From the NCBI GenBank assembly GCA_025642075.2, contig JAODUO010000028.1, forward strand, positions 1,241,177-1,305,176: a stretch of DNA of 64,000 bases, in the 5' to 3' direction. This document shows, one piece after another, positions 50,601 through 63,134 of the stretch. The notes beneath the pieces were generated by a model. The model was given only the letters and a program-made list of their open reading frames with translations, ran no database searches and was not told the origin of the DNA. A program made the translations under genes and the position numbers. How positions within the stretch are numbered: the first letter of the stretch is position 1; each line of letters starts with the position of its first letter. The DNA is from Ridgeia piscesae. Taxonomy: Eukaryota; Annelida; Polychaeta; Sabellida; Siboglinidae.

Positions 50601-53600
50601 TAATTACTTTGTATATAGGTATTTTTTATTTTAATATATCATATTTACCATGACATACTTTTTATAATTGTACATGCATTTTATATTGTGTGTACATAAC
50701 TATGAACGGGCTAGTTCCAGAGATGCAGTGCTTTACAAATGGTAGTTATACTAATGGCATCACAACATATTGTATTGACTGTCATCGCAGTGTGATTATC
50801 TCTGTGTTTTGGCTGCTCACAAGAACATTGTCTTCAGTTCTCTGACTCTTCATCCTTGCAGTGCGACTGTGGGAACCAGCATCTCGTAGCTGTAAGGCGC
50901 GTTATCGCGGCCACAACTACCCTGTCTGGGGGGTGGACTTAAGGTATGTGGTCACACAGAACTCGTCATTGGTCAACAGGAGCTATATTTAGACTTCACC
51001 CAAGTTGCTGGTCTTTTCACAGTTAGTCGACATGAATACAGATGAAACACACTAACCAAATTTTGCTACATAAACTCAATCTCACTGATGTCTGTCAACC
51101 CCTGTTCCGCATGCTGCAGCTACCGAGTTCACCATTTTTTGGTGCTTGCACAATTTAAACTGTATCCGCAAAACTTGTGATTTCCTAGATTGGAAGTTGT
51201 TTATTTTGATGGTCATTTAATTGTCTTTAAAATGGTGCAAGTTTAGTGTCTATTGGTTTAAAATATGTTGTTGTCTGTACGTAACAAACATAGAACATTA
51301 AAATTATAGACAACTATTCAGTTGGATATCATGTTTTGTCGACATAAAATGCATTATACTGTTCTATTTACACTGATCTATTTACGGTTACCATGCATTG
51401 CTTAGACACTATAAACAAAGCTCAGATTATGAATTTTTCACTCATTCAGATGTATTTTGAATGTACTGTAAACTTACCTTTAGTTCAATGCCAGAAGTGT
51501 TCAATCCAGCGAAATAGAAGCACACACGTCGTCAATATAAAACAGCTAAGGTCCACAGATGGTGAACTTCAGTCACACAAAAAACTCAAATTTTGTCAAT
51601 GCAAACTCATGTCGAAATTACCTAGGATTGTTAGGTTAAACATCAAGGAATCCATATCCGCAAGGTGGGGCCACCGCTAGAGGCTCTGTCTCCATCGGGA
51701 GAAGACACTCAAGTATTTTCAAACGTGCAGGGTCTAATGATGATTTTCTAATGAACGAATTACCTCTTTTGAAGATCCCATGCACACATTTACTCCCAGT
51801 GTGTGGAAATACTACTACTTTGAGATGTCACAAACTCAGAATTCATATTTTACGATATTTGATTGTTAAAAATCTGTTAAAATTTTGAATGTTGTCTAGC
51901 GGGATTTTTTTTATATAAAAGAGCTGATTTCAAAGAGTGCATATGTGCATTACAGTCTGTGCTAATGAACTGACGTGTGTTGACAGTTCGACTGGAGCAT
52001 TCTTTGCAAGTTGCTCTCATGACCGGACGGCGCGACTGTGGAGTCCAGACAGACTCTATCCAATACGCACATTCATAGGACATACAATGGACATAGACGT
52101 ATGTAACATTGTTGTCCTAGTTACAATTATTATGCAGAGAAAGGCAAATGAAATGTTTCTAGACTACCGGTAACTGGCAGTGTCTGAAAAGGCGTTTTGT
52201 GGGGAGTGGTAGTCGCATGATAGAGCGCCAGATTGTCAATCAAGTGGACGGTGGTTCAATCCCACCTACTGCCATTTCGAAACTTAGGCAATTTCGTAAC
52301 CTTTTGTGGACTCACAAATTCTCGTTGGACTTCCAGTATCTGAGAGAAGTTTTACTGTGTGTTTGTCGTTGCATCACAGTGTGCATGTGGGTGTGTGTGC
52401 ACATGCGATTTGTTAGTAATGTGTGTTGTGCATTGTTTAATACAAAAGATATTAGCATAATCACTGTGATGGGATTATCTGTTGGAGATAACGCATGTGT
52501 TGTGTACACATTCTTACTTCATGGTACAGTTGGCAGGTCACAATAGAGTCATTGCTTTCAAAATTCACTTGAAGTCACAGGTGGAGTTACAACCACACAA
52601 TTTAACTCAACCTAGATATTTCACAATTCCTGTAACCTCTCAGCCACAGCATTGTTACAAAATCTCCAGCAGTAGAGAAGATATCTTTTTGCAGTAATTT
52701 TGTTTTAATAAAAATGTGACATTTACATACAGGAAATATTTATATAGTTAATGTTATTATTAGTTATACATGGACAGTTTCCCGAGTCGCTGTAACTGCA
52801 GTCTTCTGCCACCAGTGCGTGCGGTTTCACCCGAATGGTTGCTACCTAGCAACAGGGTCATGTGACAAGACGGTACGCCTATGGAGCGTGCAGGACGGGA
52901 AGGCCATGCGACTGTTCCACGGTCACCGCGGTGCAGTTCACTCCCTCGCCTTCTCTCCCAATGGACAGTTCCTTGCCTCCGCTGGGGAGGACAGGCGGGT
53001 GAAGGTATGTCTCCCTCACTGTAGGTGTCTTTGTTTGTGTGTCTGGCTGGCTGACTGGCCAACATATATTTTTAATGGTCTGTTTTTTGTATTTAACAAA
53101 ATGAGTGCATGTTAAACTATTATAAATGGTTTGTTTTGTTGGACACGTCAAATTTGACATGCAGCATGAATAGTCTTTATGCAAGCACCAACGAAAATAA
53201 AAAATAGTGATGAAAAAAGGCCAAATGAGTGACGTTTATTTATTATAAAATGTTTAGAGAAAGAGAAACAATGTAGAACATTACCAGTATCACTATAGCG
53301 AAACAAAACCATATAATTAACACTGTAATTATGACAGTATACCTTATGCCCTGTGTTGTACCATTCTAACCAATCACACCCTTCATTCATGGTCTTTTTG
53401 TATTCAACGAAATAAACATGTAATGTCAGTGGTCTATGTTTTTGTATTTGACAAGAAGGCGATTTAATATAACGTGAATAGTCCGCTTTCATATTCAACA
53501 AAATGAGTTTATATATATTATGAACAGTATGGTTTTTGTATTAGAGAAAATAAACATACATGGGAAATGGTAAATTTTTGTATCTGCCAGAATGGATGTA

Positions 53601-55696
53601 TTGTGAATGGTCTGTGACATGCAGGTGTGGGACCTCTCAGCGGGGACCTTGGTCCAGGACCTCAAGGGTCACACAGACACTGTCTACTCTCTCTGTTTCA
53701 ACCGAGACAGCTCTGCGTTGGCGTCAGGTCCGTCACTTTTTACTCTCGACCAAGTTTCTGGGCCAGAATCTGATAAACTAATCAACATAGAAACTTGAAA
53801 TTTCTTTCATTCAGGTATACATGTTGTACCATTGATATTTGTAATGTTTAGATGTTTTATAAATTTTTATCATTGTCAAAGAGGTCTAAAATCCCTTGCA
53901 AATTCAGTTTATGCACTTAACTTCAGTGGCGGATTGTTGATGAAATACCTATACATAAGATGGTACAGTGTAACATAATGTGTTGGTTATCATTTTCATA
54001 TGATGCTGAAAATGCTATTCACAACAGTTTTGAGCTATAGACATGTTAAATAGGGCAAAGAAAGCGTCATGATGTCCAGGACTTTGTAGATATGACAAAT
54101 CCTCAAATAATTAACATCATCGTTATCTGATAAATGTAACTTGTAGGCAGATGAATAAGTATGTATGTGTTGTGTGTACATTTTGCTATTCATGTGTGTG
54201 CATTACCGAGTCATTTTTTTTCAAATCGGAACCGACACAGTGCTGCTTAATTGTGTTTTTGGGGTGAATCAAATAAACTTCTTCTTCATGTTTGAATTGT
54301 GCCGGGTTGCAGGGGGGTTGGATGGCGTGGTGCGAGTGTGGCACGTACAGACAGGGAATCAAGCCAACAACAATGCAGGGTAAGAACTAAGAAAGACTCA
54401 TTGTCAGGACACAGTTCAGACTCTCCTCACTTATGGCATGTTGTCTGTTGTCTTGTTTGTGTGCCTACATCTCAGTTTTATAATATCCTTTCAGTTTATA
54501 TCAGCAGACGTTGCAGTGCTCTGGTGTCCTTTCTATACTACGGAATCTTAGAAATGTATGTCCTTTCAATGCTACGTTAGATCACTGTCAATATTTTACA
54601 ACAGGACACAAACAGTGTCGCCAATATTCAAAATTTTGCTATAATGCACCAAGTGTACACAGATGTCAGAATTGTATATTGTGTGTATTCAAGGCTACCA
54701 ACCAGTTTCTTTTCTTGATTAATAAATTACAGAGCACTGCTAGAAACTCCTGCTAATACACGGATAATGATTAGTATATACACGTGTATATATATATTTA
54801 TATATAATTATGAGCTTGTTTATTATTTTTTATACATATAAAATCATCTGAAGCCATGTTTTTTTCCCAAGTATGACATTGTGTAAAATACTACCTCAGA
54901 AATTATCAATTGAATTATCAGAAAAGTCATTAGTGTTTCATGGCTAGCATCACATTTGCGTTTTTTAGTAACGTTTTTATCACCGGCAACACAGTGACGT
55001 AAACATAAACAAATTGCTTGAAAATAGGTCTAGTTAGATACAATAAATAAAAAAGTTTACAATTATTCTATAATATGAACTATATAGATGTTTATGAAAA
55101 ACATGTGCGAATGATAGAATATGTATATATTTTAGACGTCAAATCCTCTGTTTTCAGTTTGCATGGACGTAGACTTTTTGAAATCCCAACTGTATAAAGT
55201 TGTTTGGAAAACTGTGTTTCTGATAATTCATTTCAAGCAACCAAAAAATATGTTTGGAAAAATTATTTATTTAGTTTTTTATTGTCATTATCCATTGATC
55301 ACTACTCAGATATTATACTTATGATGTGTACGTTTTGCATTGGACAACATTTTGAAGAATGCAGATGATTTAATTAAACTAAATAGAAACTGTGAACAAG
55401 ATCTGTATGGCATGAACTATGTGTTGAAAATTAATCACTACGATTCACCAAATGTATTTCATTTATAACGCTGAATATAATCCAGAGGACTCTAGGGCCA
55501 ATTGGACTGTTTTCTTCAGAGAGTATACTTACAGTAAACACTTTTGGATTAATACTTTCTCTCTCTTTGTTACAGCGACGGGCATAGCTTATCATCAGAA
55601 CTGCTGGGAACATTTCCAACAAAAACATTGGCAATTCATCATCTACATTATGCGAAAACAAACCTGCTATTGACAGTCGGTGCAGCCTCATCCTGA
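39271..55696 (+). CDS. TAF5L: TAF5L (PAF65-beta), SAGA/PCAF WD40 subunit, complete
   Basis: TAF5L is the TAF5 paralogue in the SAGA/PCAF histone acetyltransferase coactivator, acting in the nucleus. Exons: 39271-39339, 40592-40740, 42634-42752, 45732-45861, 46119-46182, 46709-46763, 48968-49181, 49760-49939, 50428-50546, 50862-50943, 51987-52098, 52816-53004, 53625-53727, 54313-54379, 55576-55696. All phases agree and the product is 590 aa (human TAF5L 589). The N terminus [20 protein letters not shown] is characteristic of TAF5L and not of TAF5. Exons 3-6 encode the helical TAF5 N-terminal domain ([26 protein letters not shown]). Exons 8-15 encode six WD40 repeats, e.g. [33 protein letters not shown] and [11 protein letters not shown]. 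The tail ends [10 protein letters not shown]. Introns hold two 32-bp minisatellites and two DNA transposons. Confidence 0.96.
39717..40349. mobile_element. Foldback/MITE element in TAF5L intron 1
   Basis: The left end TCCAGTTAATTGGCC and the right end, in inverse TCCAGTTAACTGGCC, continue as long imperfect inverted arms (left to about 39985, right from about 40120). Shared inner blocks are TTTAGAGCAATTTAATGC and GATGTCACAGGGC. About 630 bp in all. Confidence 0.82.
42440..42560. repeat. ~23-bp repeat x4-5
   Basis: GGATGTCAGGGTGACCTTGT plus GTA, slightly variable, ends about 75 bp before TAF5L exon 3. Confidence 0.85.
42830..43872. repeat. 32-bp minisatellite in TAF5L intron 3, about 32 copies
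   Basis: The unit ACAGCAGCACTAAGTCTTAG plus CACTAACACATT is highly uniform in the middle and more variable at the ends. Confidence 0.95.
43969..44467. mobile_element. Truncated second copy of the 22037-23288 element
   Basis: It matches the right half of the element at 22037-23288 (from its GAATTCGTCAACTGCG segment near 22724 onward), with small deletions and point differences. It ends in GCGCGACTG followed by TA. The left part is missing. It lies in TAF5L intron 3, just after the 32-bp minisatellite. Confidence 0.85.
46948..47895. repeat. 32-bp minisatellite in TAF5L intron 6, about 29 copies
   Basis: The unit ATAACCACACACCCATGTCA plus GCAAGGAGTGAC, with ACA/TGC/ATA variants at one site. 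Confidence 0.95.
52199..52275 (+). mobile_element. tRNA-derived SINE head or tRNA relic
   Basis: GGTTCAATCCC matches a B box and TAGTCGCATGATAGAGCGCC resembles an A box and D arm. A TTGTCAA loop would give anticodon GTC (Asp). The anticodon and acceptor stems pair poorly, so a functional tRNA is unlikely. It lies in TAF5L intron 11. Confidence 0.4.
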
Positions 55697-55990
55697 TGGC
55701 AGTGTCATGGTGACAAGTGTGTTGTCATGGTGAAATGTCTTATTGTCATGGGCACAAGGATAGTTGTCAGGTTGATGAGGATGTCGTGGTAACAAGGGTG
55801 TCGTGGTGACAAGGATATCGTGTTGTGATAGGGATATAGATATCACGTTGTCATGGTGACAGGGATGTGTTGATGAGGATGTCATGGTGACAAGGTTGTC
55901 TGTCCTAGTCATGGTGAAAAGGATACTGTGTTGTCATGGTGACAAGGATATCGTGTTGTTATGATGAAAAGGATGACATGGCGACAGAGA
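55697..55990. repeat. Degenerate TGTCATGGTGACAAGG repeats in TAF5L 3' UTR
   Basis: The repeats start immediately after the stop codon and continue for about 290 bp. The unit carries the near-palindrome TGTCATGGTGACA. Confidence 0.75.
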
Positions 55991-57683
55991 TATCACAGCG
56001 GAGCAGCAGGCTGTTCTGTCCATCATGCAGCGCCATCTAGCAACATACACGTGCTTTGTATATTTCTCTCTGGAAGAGAAGCATAACAGACAACAAATTA
56101 TTAATCTCGTCATTGCTTTGTTTCATTTCATACATAATCTCTAAACATTGTTCATATCAATCTAACAACCCAAAAAGTGTCATCCAGAAAAGTATACCCT
56201 TAGACATCTCAACCTGTTGTTCAGTGTCACTCCAGGTATTTTTTACCCTTTAAATTGAATCCTTTTAAATCTATTACTCCCTTTCCATTGTGTTATCGTT
56301 GTCATACTTCAATCAGCTGCTGTTTCACTGGTGATGTCATTGCTGGCACAACTGGCTTGGAAACTCTATTTTGAATTGAACGTGTTAACATGTGACGTGA
56401 CCTTTCAAAACAGTACTTTTATGTTGAGTTGACACCGCTTTGCTCCAAGGGTTGTGGTAGGATGTGGCCACTGTCGGGTCTTGTACAAAGTGCCTGTAGG
56501 TTTAATTTTTCAAATATAATCAATATTTATTTACTGGATGGTTCCTTAATATGCGTATTTGAAGTTTATCAGTAATTTCGATTTTGCTAGTCAGCATGCA
56601 TAGTTTTCTATAAGAAAATTGTGAGCACGCTTGACGTGTTTTCATTATTCTTATGTGACATTATGACTGCACTACAATTGCAGGGACATCTTGTCTTAAA
56701 CGGATTCTTTGGGACTTGGAATGGATATTGTTTTGTATCCAAAAATTATAATGAAATGTTTTTTGTTGAAAATGCTAAACTCTTTGTGATGTATATATAT
56801 AAACCTGTTAATATAATTATTTCATGTAGTTTAAAACGTTTATTTCATTGGAAGTATCTGGTATGTTTTATTAGCCATTAATATACAGTAACATAAGCAG
56901 ATAGAGCCAAAATTAGAAAGCCTCTACGCTGAATTATTTATGGCACAAACGGGATTGTTTTTCGTTATGTTATCAAGGTTATTAATACTAAAACAATTCT
57001 AATGAAATGAAGGCATAAGGTTACATGAAGTAGCTATATTAAAAAAAGCTACATATATTGCAAAGAGTTTCATATTCTCAAAGAATCCCTTTTCAGTATA
57101 ATTTTGGACACAAAAGAACCCCATTCCTATACCAGAGAATCATTCATTGTGTGTCTTAAAATAGCCTGTTAAACATGCAGCATCATTTTACGAAAGCAGG
57201 GCTACTTTATTGTGCATCTTTCACTATGTACATAAAGTGTGTAATTAGTATTTGCAACGTTTTATAGACATTTTTTACAGAAAATAAATGCATTTCATGT
57301 AGGTATATGTTTGGTCATCAGTTAAATGTAGGCATACGTGGTTCTTTGATGCTCTATGTGGTTTCTGTATTAATTTATAGCAACTGTGTAATATATATGT
57401 ATCACCAGTGCCGTGGCAGTGAATCACAATTCGTAAAAAATTATAAAGTATGGGCAGTTACAAAATAAAACTATACTATCATATATTTGCATGTAAAATA
57501 TTGTTGAATCAAATTCTATAAAATAGTAATTTATATTCGCTACGTGACGCGTGCACTTCGTGTTTATTCGCCTATAGTTTTCTAAGCCTCAGCTAAACCT
57601 CTTGACAGACGATGTTGGTCCAGCTAGGTAGTTAATCTACTTAGTACTTACAGTAACTAACTGAATAATGACAGTAAAGTACA
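55991..57683. other. TAF5L 3' UTR and downstream flank
   Basis: AT-rich, no gene recognised. AATAAA occurs at 57283-57288 and again near 57465, either of which could end the TAF5L transcript. Confidence 0.5.
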
Positions 57684-58228
57684 CCGCGGAGACTCGCTCA
57701 AGACGCGGTCGAGACGGTGTCGCGCTTACATTTTTCCGGTCGTTAAAAACGTTCCGGTTGACGTTTCTGCGCATGCGCAATAAATGTAAAATCACCACTG
57801 TCCAGCGAAACAACAAAGCATTTTCGGTATAAATGCCACGAGCTGTTCGTTAACTTTCCTGTGATGATTACTGTGAAGAGTTTCTTAAAATGTCGTTCAA
57901 TGCAATAAAATATTAAGTTTTTTAAATAAATCACTGTCAGATTATGGCGCACTAGAGTCATGTGATTTACGCATGCTATCAAAATATGCCTTAAAACTTG
58001 TTTGCCTCGTGTTAATTTGCCACTAATAATTTTGCTGAGAGGTTATATACACCCTAACGAACAACCCGTAGTTTTTATACCATAAATGCTTTGTCTTTTC
58101 GCTGCACATTTATGATTTTCCATATATCGCGCATGCGCAGAAACGTTAACCGGAACGTTTCTAACGCCGGAAAAATGTAAGCGCTACAACAGTTATAGAT
58201 CGACCGTGTCTTGAGTCAGTCTCCGCGG
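57684..58228. mobile_element. Foldback element with ~160-bp arms
   Basis: The left arm (57684 to about 57845) is an inverted copy of the right arm (about 58066 to 58228), starting CCGCGGAGACT. Both arms contain GCGCTTACATTTTTCCGG and a GCGCATGCGC-type core. The centre is unrelated AT-rich sequence. No target duplication was recognised. Confidence 0.8.
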
Positions 58229-58935
58229 CGTGCGGGCTCGTCGAAACGCTTAGTGTAGGGTAATTACTCTTGTAAGACTTTTCAGTAACGTGTTTTATGT
58301 AAGTATTTATACAAGTTAACTGATTCAGTACAAATACCGTTTTGCGATAGGCTTCAACAACCTTTACAAATGCTTTATTAGCATATAGTACACATTTCTA
58401 CAGCAGATATATTGGTCAACCTTGACCTGTCTCTTGGCGACGTTTCTCTGTAAATAAAATTTAAACGAACTAGTCACTATAAGCAGCGTAGGTACTGATT
58501 AGCATAGGAAATGTATTGATTAGATGCTCAAATAAGCACATAAATTTTAAATATTAACCTCTTTGGAAAAATTATATATTTAGATATCCATTCACGCCTA
58601 AATAGTGTCTTTAAATAGTATCGTGTTCAAAAATTCAGTTAGATTAGATATTAGATTACTAAAAGATGGCCGTCATTGCGTCAGCGCAAACCCGAACAAA
58701 ATGGGCGGTAAATTCAAAACGACTTAACTGAAACGTGCTTGCTATATGCGATTTGTATGGTATTTTCAGGGTCTTCTTAATAAACATTCATCTAACAACT
58801 GGCCAAACTTCAGAAAACGTCTTCGAACATATATATGTTCGGATATAATTATCCGAACATATCGGATATTCACTCATCAAAATTAAATAACTTACTTAAA
58901 ATGTTACAATTTACAAAGTTGCATTCTCTGTCAAC

Positions 58936-59427
58936 TTGGGTCTCAGAAAAATGTGGTTTCACCGTCATACGATTAATACAAAGCTCTTAAGGGAGTTTCA
59001 ATGGGCCTTCCCTCATGAGAAGAAAAAGCCTAGCGAGTACAAATTGCAACCGACCTACCGACGCGACCCTAGCGGATTTGCAGGTCCCTACCTACAGGCG
59101 TCTCGATGCGTCTTGAGGATGTTTGAATTTTCGGAAGCATCTCGAAGTGTTTTGTCCTCGTCTCGACCGCGTATTGTCTCAAAACTTCTTGTGCGGGCAC
59201 TTCCTGACAAGACGTGGTCGAAACGAGACGCAAAAATATTCCATTTGCCAACAAAGAGCAGCCTTGGAGTCATGTGCATTATGCTGCGTACAAAGGCAAA
59301 GCTGAATATAGCGGACATTTGGACGGAAGATGTACCCCATTTTATACGATGTGGCGGACAAGGACAAGCATTATTTAAAGCTGCTCCCTCCACTCGTTTG
59401 CTAATCGCCAAACCGGTTCTTTTATGA
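58936..59427 (+). CDS. Unrecognised 163-codon ORF
   Basis: An ATG-to-stop frame of 163 codons rich in Lys, Arg and Ser. No domain, signal peptide, membrane segment or splice context is recognised. The opposite strand is also open in places across the same stretch, which argues for chance openness in a GC-richer patch. Its last 17 codons overlap the terminal repeat of the candidate TTAA element starting at 59379. It may be noise. Confidence 0.15.
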   Translation: MGLRKMWFHRHTINTKLLREFQWAFPHEKKKPSEYKLQPTYRRDPSGFAGPYLQASRCVLRMFEFSEASRSVLSSSRPRIVSKLLVRALPDKTWSKRDAKIFHLPTKSSLGVMCIMLRTKAKLNIADIWTEDVPHFIRCGGQGQALFKAAPSTRLLIAKPVLL

Positions 59428-61696
59428 CCAGATGTGTAATGTGTTAATAGTTTAAATTGTATGCACAGTCAGTTAATTTTTAAAATGCGTACTTTTCTAC
59501 ACCGGGTATAACTGGCGAAACAATCAGCAGCTGCCGACGTCCTTTGCTTTTTGGGTCACGTGCTTTATGCGAGATCGACCTACTGCGGCACAATAACAAA
59601 TCGCACGTGCTTTTGCGCGTCATGACTAAGATTCCAAAGGCAAAGTGATTCTTCTATGAAGGTACGCATTAAGTGCATCATCGCAGTTAGCAACAAGAGC
59701 AAGTAGCGGAGGCTAATCCACTCTTGTGAACGTCTACTCGACGCGGATTCTCTAACTTGTAAGATTATCAGTGTCGCTGACAAGGCAAGCCAGTTTGAGT
59801 TGACAGTCGCCATCAATATCGCTCGGCATCACTCAGCCAGACACAACCTGTGTTGATATGTACCGGTATTGTATTTGATTACGCAGGATCTTGTTAATAA
59901 ACTTAGTAATTGCGAAAGTACATATCCATAGAAAATAGATGACGGGAGGGACGGAATGATAAATCAAATTGACATGGGAGACTGGTAGTAGGCTCTTGTT
60001 GGTCGGGCAAGAAGCGTTGTATTTTTAGGCGGAGCATCCGTTATCTCGTTAACAGAACGTCAAACGGAGAATTACATTAATCTCACAATTATTAAAACAG
60101 TGTTTTGCGACTCACATTTCAGTACTATATATTACTGAATGTTGTTATTTCCATTACATTTTATGCAAAATAATTTAGATTTTTATGACAGCCATGATTG
60201 ATTAAAATGTTAATACAATAGGTGTACACTATTATATCATGCAAGTATTACATATAACATTCTTGCACTTGTTTCCATTATAGTCAATGGTGCCTGGCTG
60301 TAGTCTATGTACCTGGTACCTTTCAACTCACACGTGCCAGTTGTTTTCAAATATTTATCAACATTTTCATCACAGCATTATATGAATGCATAATATATTC
60401 GAATTATAATATTGCTACAGGCCACACTACAATGCAAAAGTGAGACAAGGCAGAGGAGGGGCTAAGATTAAGGCAGTCACATGTGTATGGCAAATGCCGG
60501 GAGGATACGCAGTCTGTGGGAGTCTCACATCTGATCAATCCAGGTAAATTAAACATTTTAACAATCAACAACGTATAAATTATAAAAATATTTTAATATG
60601 TCCATTTAAATAGACATTGTTTTCATTTACATATTATCTTAAACATGGAAAACTAGAATGACCTTTGTTCTTGTTAGTCTTGTATCATGCATATGTAGAT
60701 CCAAAAAAAATTACCTTCAAAATGGTGCATTCTGAAGGATGTTTTAACTTATTCCCTGGGAAATAGAGAGGAAACAAATGCACAGCTACAAGTGTAAACA
60801 TGTTTCTAGCAAGAAATACCTATGAGGCATATTTTGAGCAAATTGGCTTAGAAAAACACTGAGGTGGTCCACCTCACTACATTATAATCAATCACTGACA
60901 TGTCGTAGTCATCTAAGTATAGGCCATAGTCTATGCCTGGCGTAGTCATACTCGTAGCATAGCCATACCTTGGTATTTTGTCGAACCTTGGCATTGGCTG
61001 AATAACTAGGCGATAAGGTTGAAGGTAAACAATAACATAAATTTAATTTAAAAAAAACAGGAATATCAATGACGTATACTCATATGCCTAAATATACATA
61101 TATGTGATTATAACTGAGCAACTCGTAATTACTAACCTATATGGAAGAACATCTGTGCGAACGCTGCATGTTGACTGTAGTCAGTGCCAGTTCGCCGGCC
61201 CACGCCGTGGGCCACGAGCACGGTGTCCGTAGCTTGCAAAGTCAGGGCACTGTGACTGTCACTGTTCCGAAGTCATGCTATTCACTGCTTAGTTCCATAT
61301 TCTTTCCCAATCATGCGTCGATGCTGTCTTTGTCTGCTTAATTTGCCGTGTTGGTGGCATATAAAAATCATGTTTGTGCCTAAACTGCTCCTAAACGTAA
61401 ACAACTCGACAGGATGAAGGTCAATCTCGCCACCCAAGTCTCGTTCTCGTGAAGACTAAAGCGTATTCCGCTCAAATCTCCATTTCCATAGTTAGGTTTC
61501 GTACAGAGTTTCGAACGGTACCATTCGAAACGAAAATCGAAATAGTTCATATTTATTTTATTAATTTCAGAAAAAAGAAGTACCCCCGGTAACATGTATG
61601 CCTAAACCTACTAAGCCAATCTTACGGAGAATTTGATACCTCGGCTGTTTGTGAAATTACTTGCGATTGTTACGGGAATGAGTGGAGGGAGCAGCT
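59379..61696. mobile_element. Candidate TTAA-flanked DNA element, 2.3 kb
   Basis: A perfect 17-bp inverted pair, AGCTGCTCCCTCCACTC, lies immediately inside TTAA at both ends (59375-59378 and 61697-61700). TTAA duplication is the hallmark of piggyBac-type transposition, though the terminal sequence is not a canonical piggyBac end. No transposase was recognised inside; one exon-like segment lies at 60421-60543. Confidence 0.5.
60421..60543 (+). CDS. Candidate internal exon of an unrecognised gene
   Basis: A good acceptor (ATTGCTACAG) and a CAG/GTAAAT donor bracket 123 nt with one open frame, phase 2 in and phase 2 out. The peptide contains HYNAKVRQGRGGAKIKAV followed by TCVWQMPGGYAVCGSLTSDQ. 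The composition looks like protein and not low complexity, but I do not recognise the family and find no partner exons within the window. It sits inside a candidate TTAA-flanked element (59379-61696), so it could be element-encoded, captured, or the exon of a host gene extending off the window. Confidence 0.4.
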
Positions 61697-61755
61697 TTAA
61701 GTAAACTGATGAGATATTTTGTTGTTGTCCAGTCATTGTGTTTCCTCTTTCTGTC

Positions 61756-62072
61756 CTAGTACTGCACTACTGGTCTGATGCCAGCATCTTTCAACTTGGA
61801 GACATCGAACCATTTCAACAGCCTAGTCGGTGTTACAGTTCTATTAAGCTTCAGTTTGATGTGTGCGACAACAAGGTGGTGATTGCTGCCAACATCCGCT
61901 CCTCTTCTAAAACGTACATCTTGTAAGGATCGTCGCCACTTGCCACTGATGAGAAGGTGGTCAATTTGTTTCTTGTCTCTTTGGTTAGGTGAGATCCAAG
62001 TAAGTTTGTGTGTTTCTTTGTGTGCAAATAGGATGACAAAGTTGTTTATACCAAAGAAGTCTATCAGTCGAA
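61756..62072 (-). pseudogene. LINE endonuclease-domain fragment (RTE-like)
   Basis: The minus strand reads LTWISPNQRDKKQIDHLLIS, then RRSLQDVRFRRGADVGSNHHLVV and AHIKLKL. This is the C-terminal part of an exonuclease/endonuclease/phosphatase domain, with the conserved SDHH motif as SNHH, typical of RTE-like non-LTR elements. No reverse transcriptase follows in the window. Its upstream end runs into the tandem array starting near 62066. Confidence 0.8.
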
Positions 62073-62830
62073 TATGGCACAATGTAAGTACAGCATTTGA
62101 CAGTAGCATATGACACAATGTAAGTACAGCATGAGAGAGTAGATTAAAGCACAATGTAAGTATGGCATGTGACAATAGAGTACGGCACAATGTAAGTACA
62201 TCATGTGACAGTAGAGTATGGCACGGTGTAAGTATGGCATATGACAATTGAGTACAGCACAGTGTAAATATAGCATGAGTCAGTCGAATATGGCACAATG
62301 TAAGTACAGCATTTGACAGTAGCATATGACACAATGTAAGTACAGCGTGAGAGTGTAGATTAAAGCACAAAGTAAGTAGGGCATGTGACAATAGAGTAGG
62401 TACAATGTAAGTACATCATGTGACAGTAGCATATGACACAATGTAAGTACAGCGTGAGAGTGTAGATTAAAGCACAATGTAAGTAGGGCATGTGACAATA
62501 GAGTTGGCACAATGTAAGTATATCATGTGACAGTAGAGTATGGCATGGTGTAATTATAGCCTGTGACCATAGAGTATGGCACTATGTAAGTATGGCATAC
62601 GACAATTGAGTACAGCACAGTGTAAATATAGCATAAGTCAGTCGAATATGGCACAATGTAAGTAAGGCATATGACAGTCGAGAAAGGCATAATGTAAGTA
62701 TGTAATGTGACCGTAACGTGACAATGAGTATTGTCCAGTGACAGTAATGAGACGGTAGAATATGGGAAAATGTGACTACGTCATGTGATGGTAGATTGCA
62801 GCATAGTACAAGTTCATTATGTGATGACAA
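62066..62830. repeat. ~35-bp tandem array with ~210-bp higher order
   Basis: Units with GGCACAATGTAAGTA and a variable GCATGTGACAATAGAGTA part. The longer pattern starting CAGTCGAATATGGC recurs at about 62067, 62280 and 62638. Confidence 0.85.
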
Positions 62831-63134
62831 CATACTCTGTTATTACTTGTTCTCTGACTTTTCTTGTATACAACAGACATGTCTGACCTGAGTGTTGTTG
62901 TATGTAATCGACAGGTTTGTCCTATATGAATATATTTTATGTAATCGATAGTTCCATCCTAAGTTAGAGTTATTGTGCATAACAGATAGGTGTGATGAAA
63001 GCGAGTGTTGGTGAGGCTGAGGTGTTTGACACAGGGGGTGTAGACTAGGAGGAGTCTCAGAGAGTGCTTCAGTTCCTCCACTAGAGGCGAAGAAACAGAT
63101 GAACAGAGAACCCATGGTGAGCTGCCAACAGACT

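Noticed and set aside
52199..52275. Functional tRNA gene
   Set aside because: Acceptor and anticodon stems do not pair well; only the promoter boxes are convincing.
61141..61341. 66-codon ORF starting MEEHLCERC
   Set aside because: No recognisable domain and no splice context; it lies inside the candidate TTAA element.
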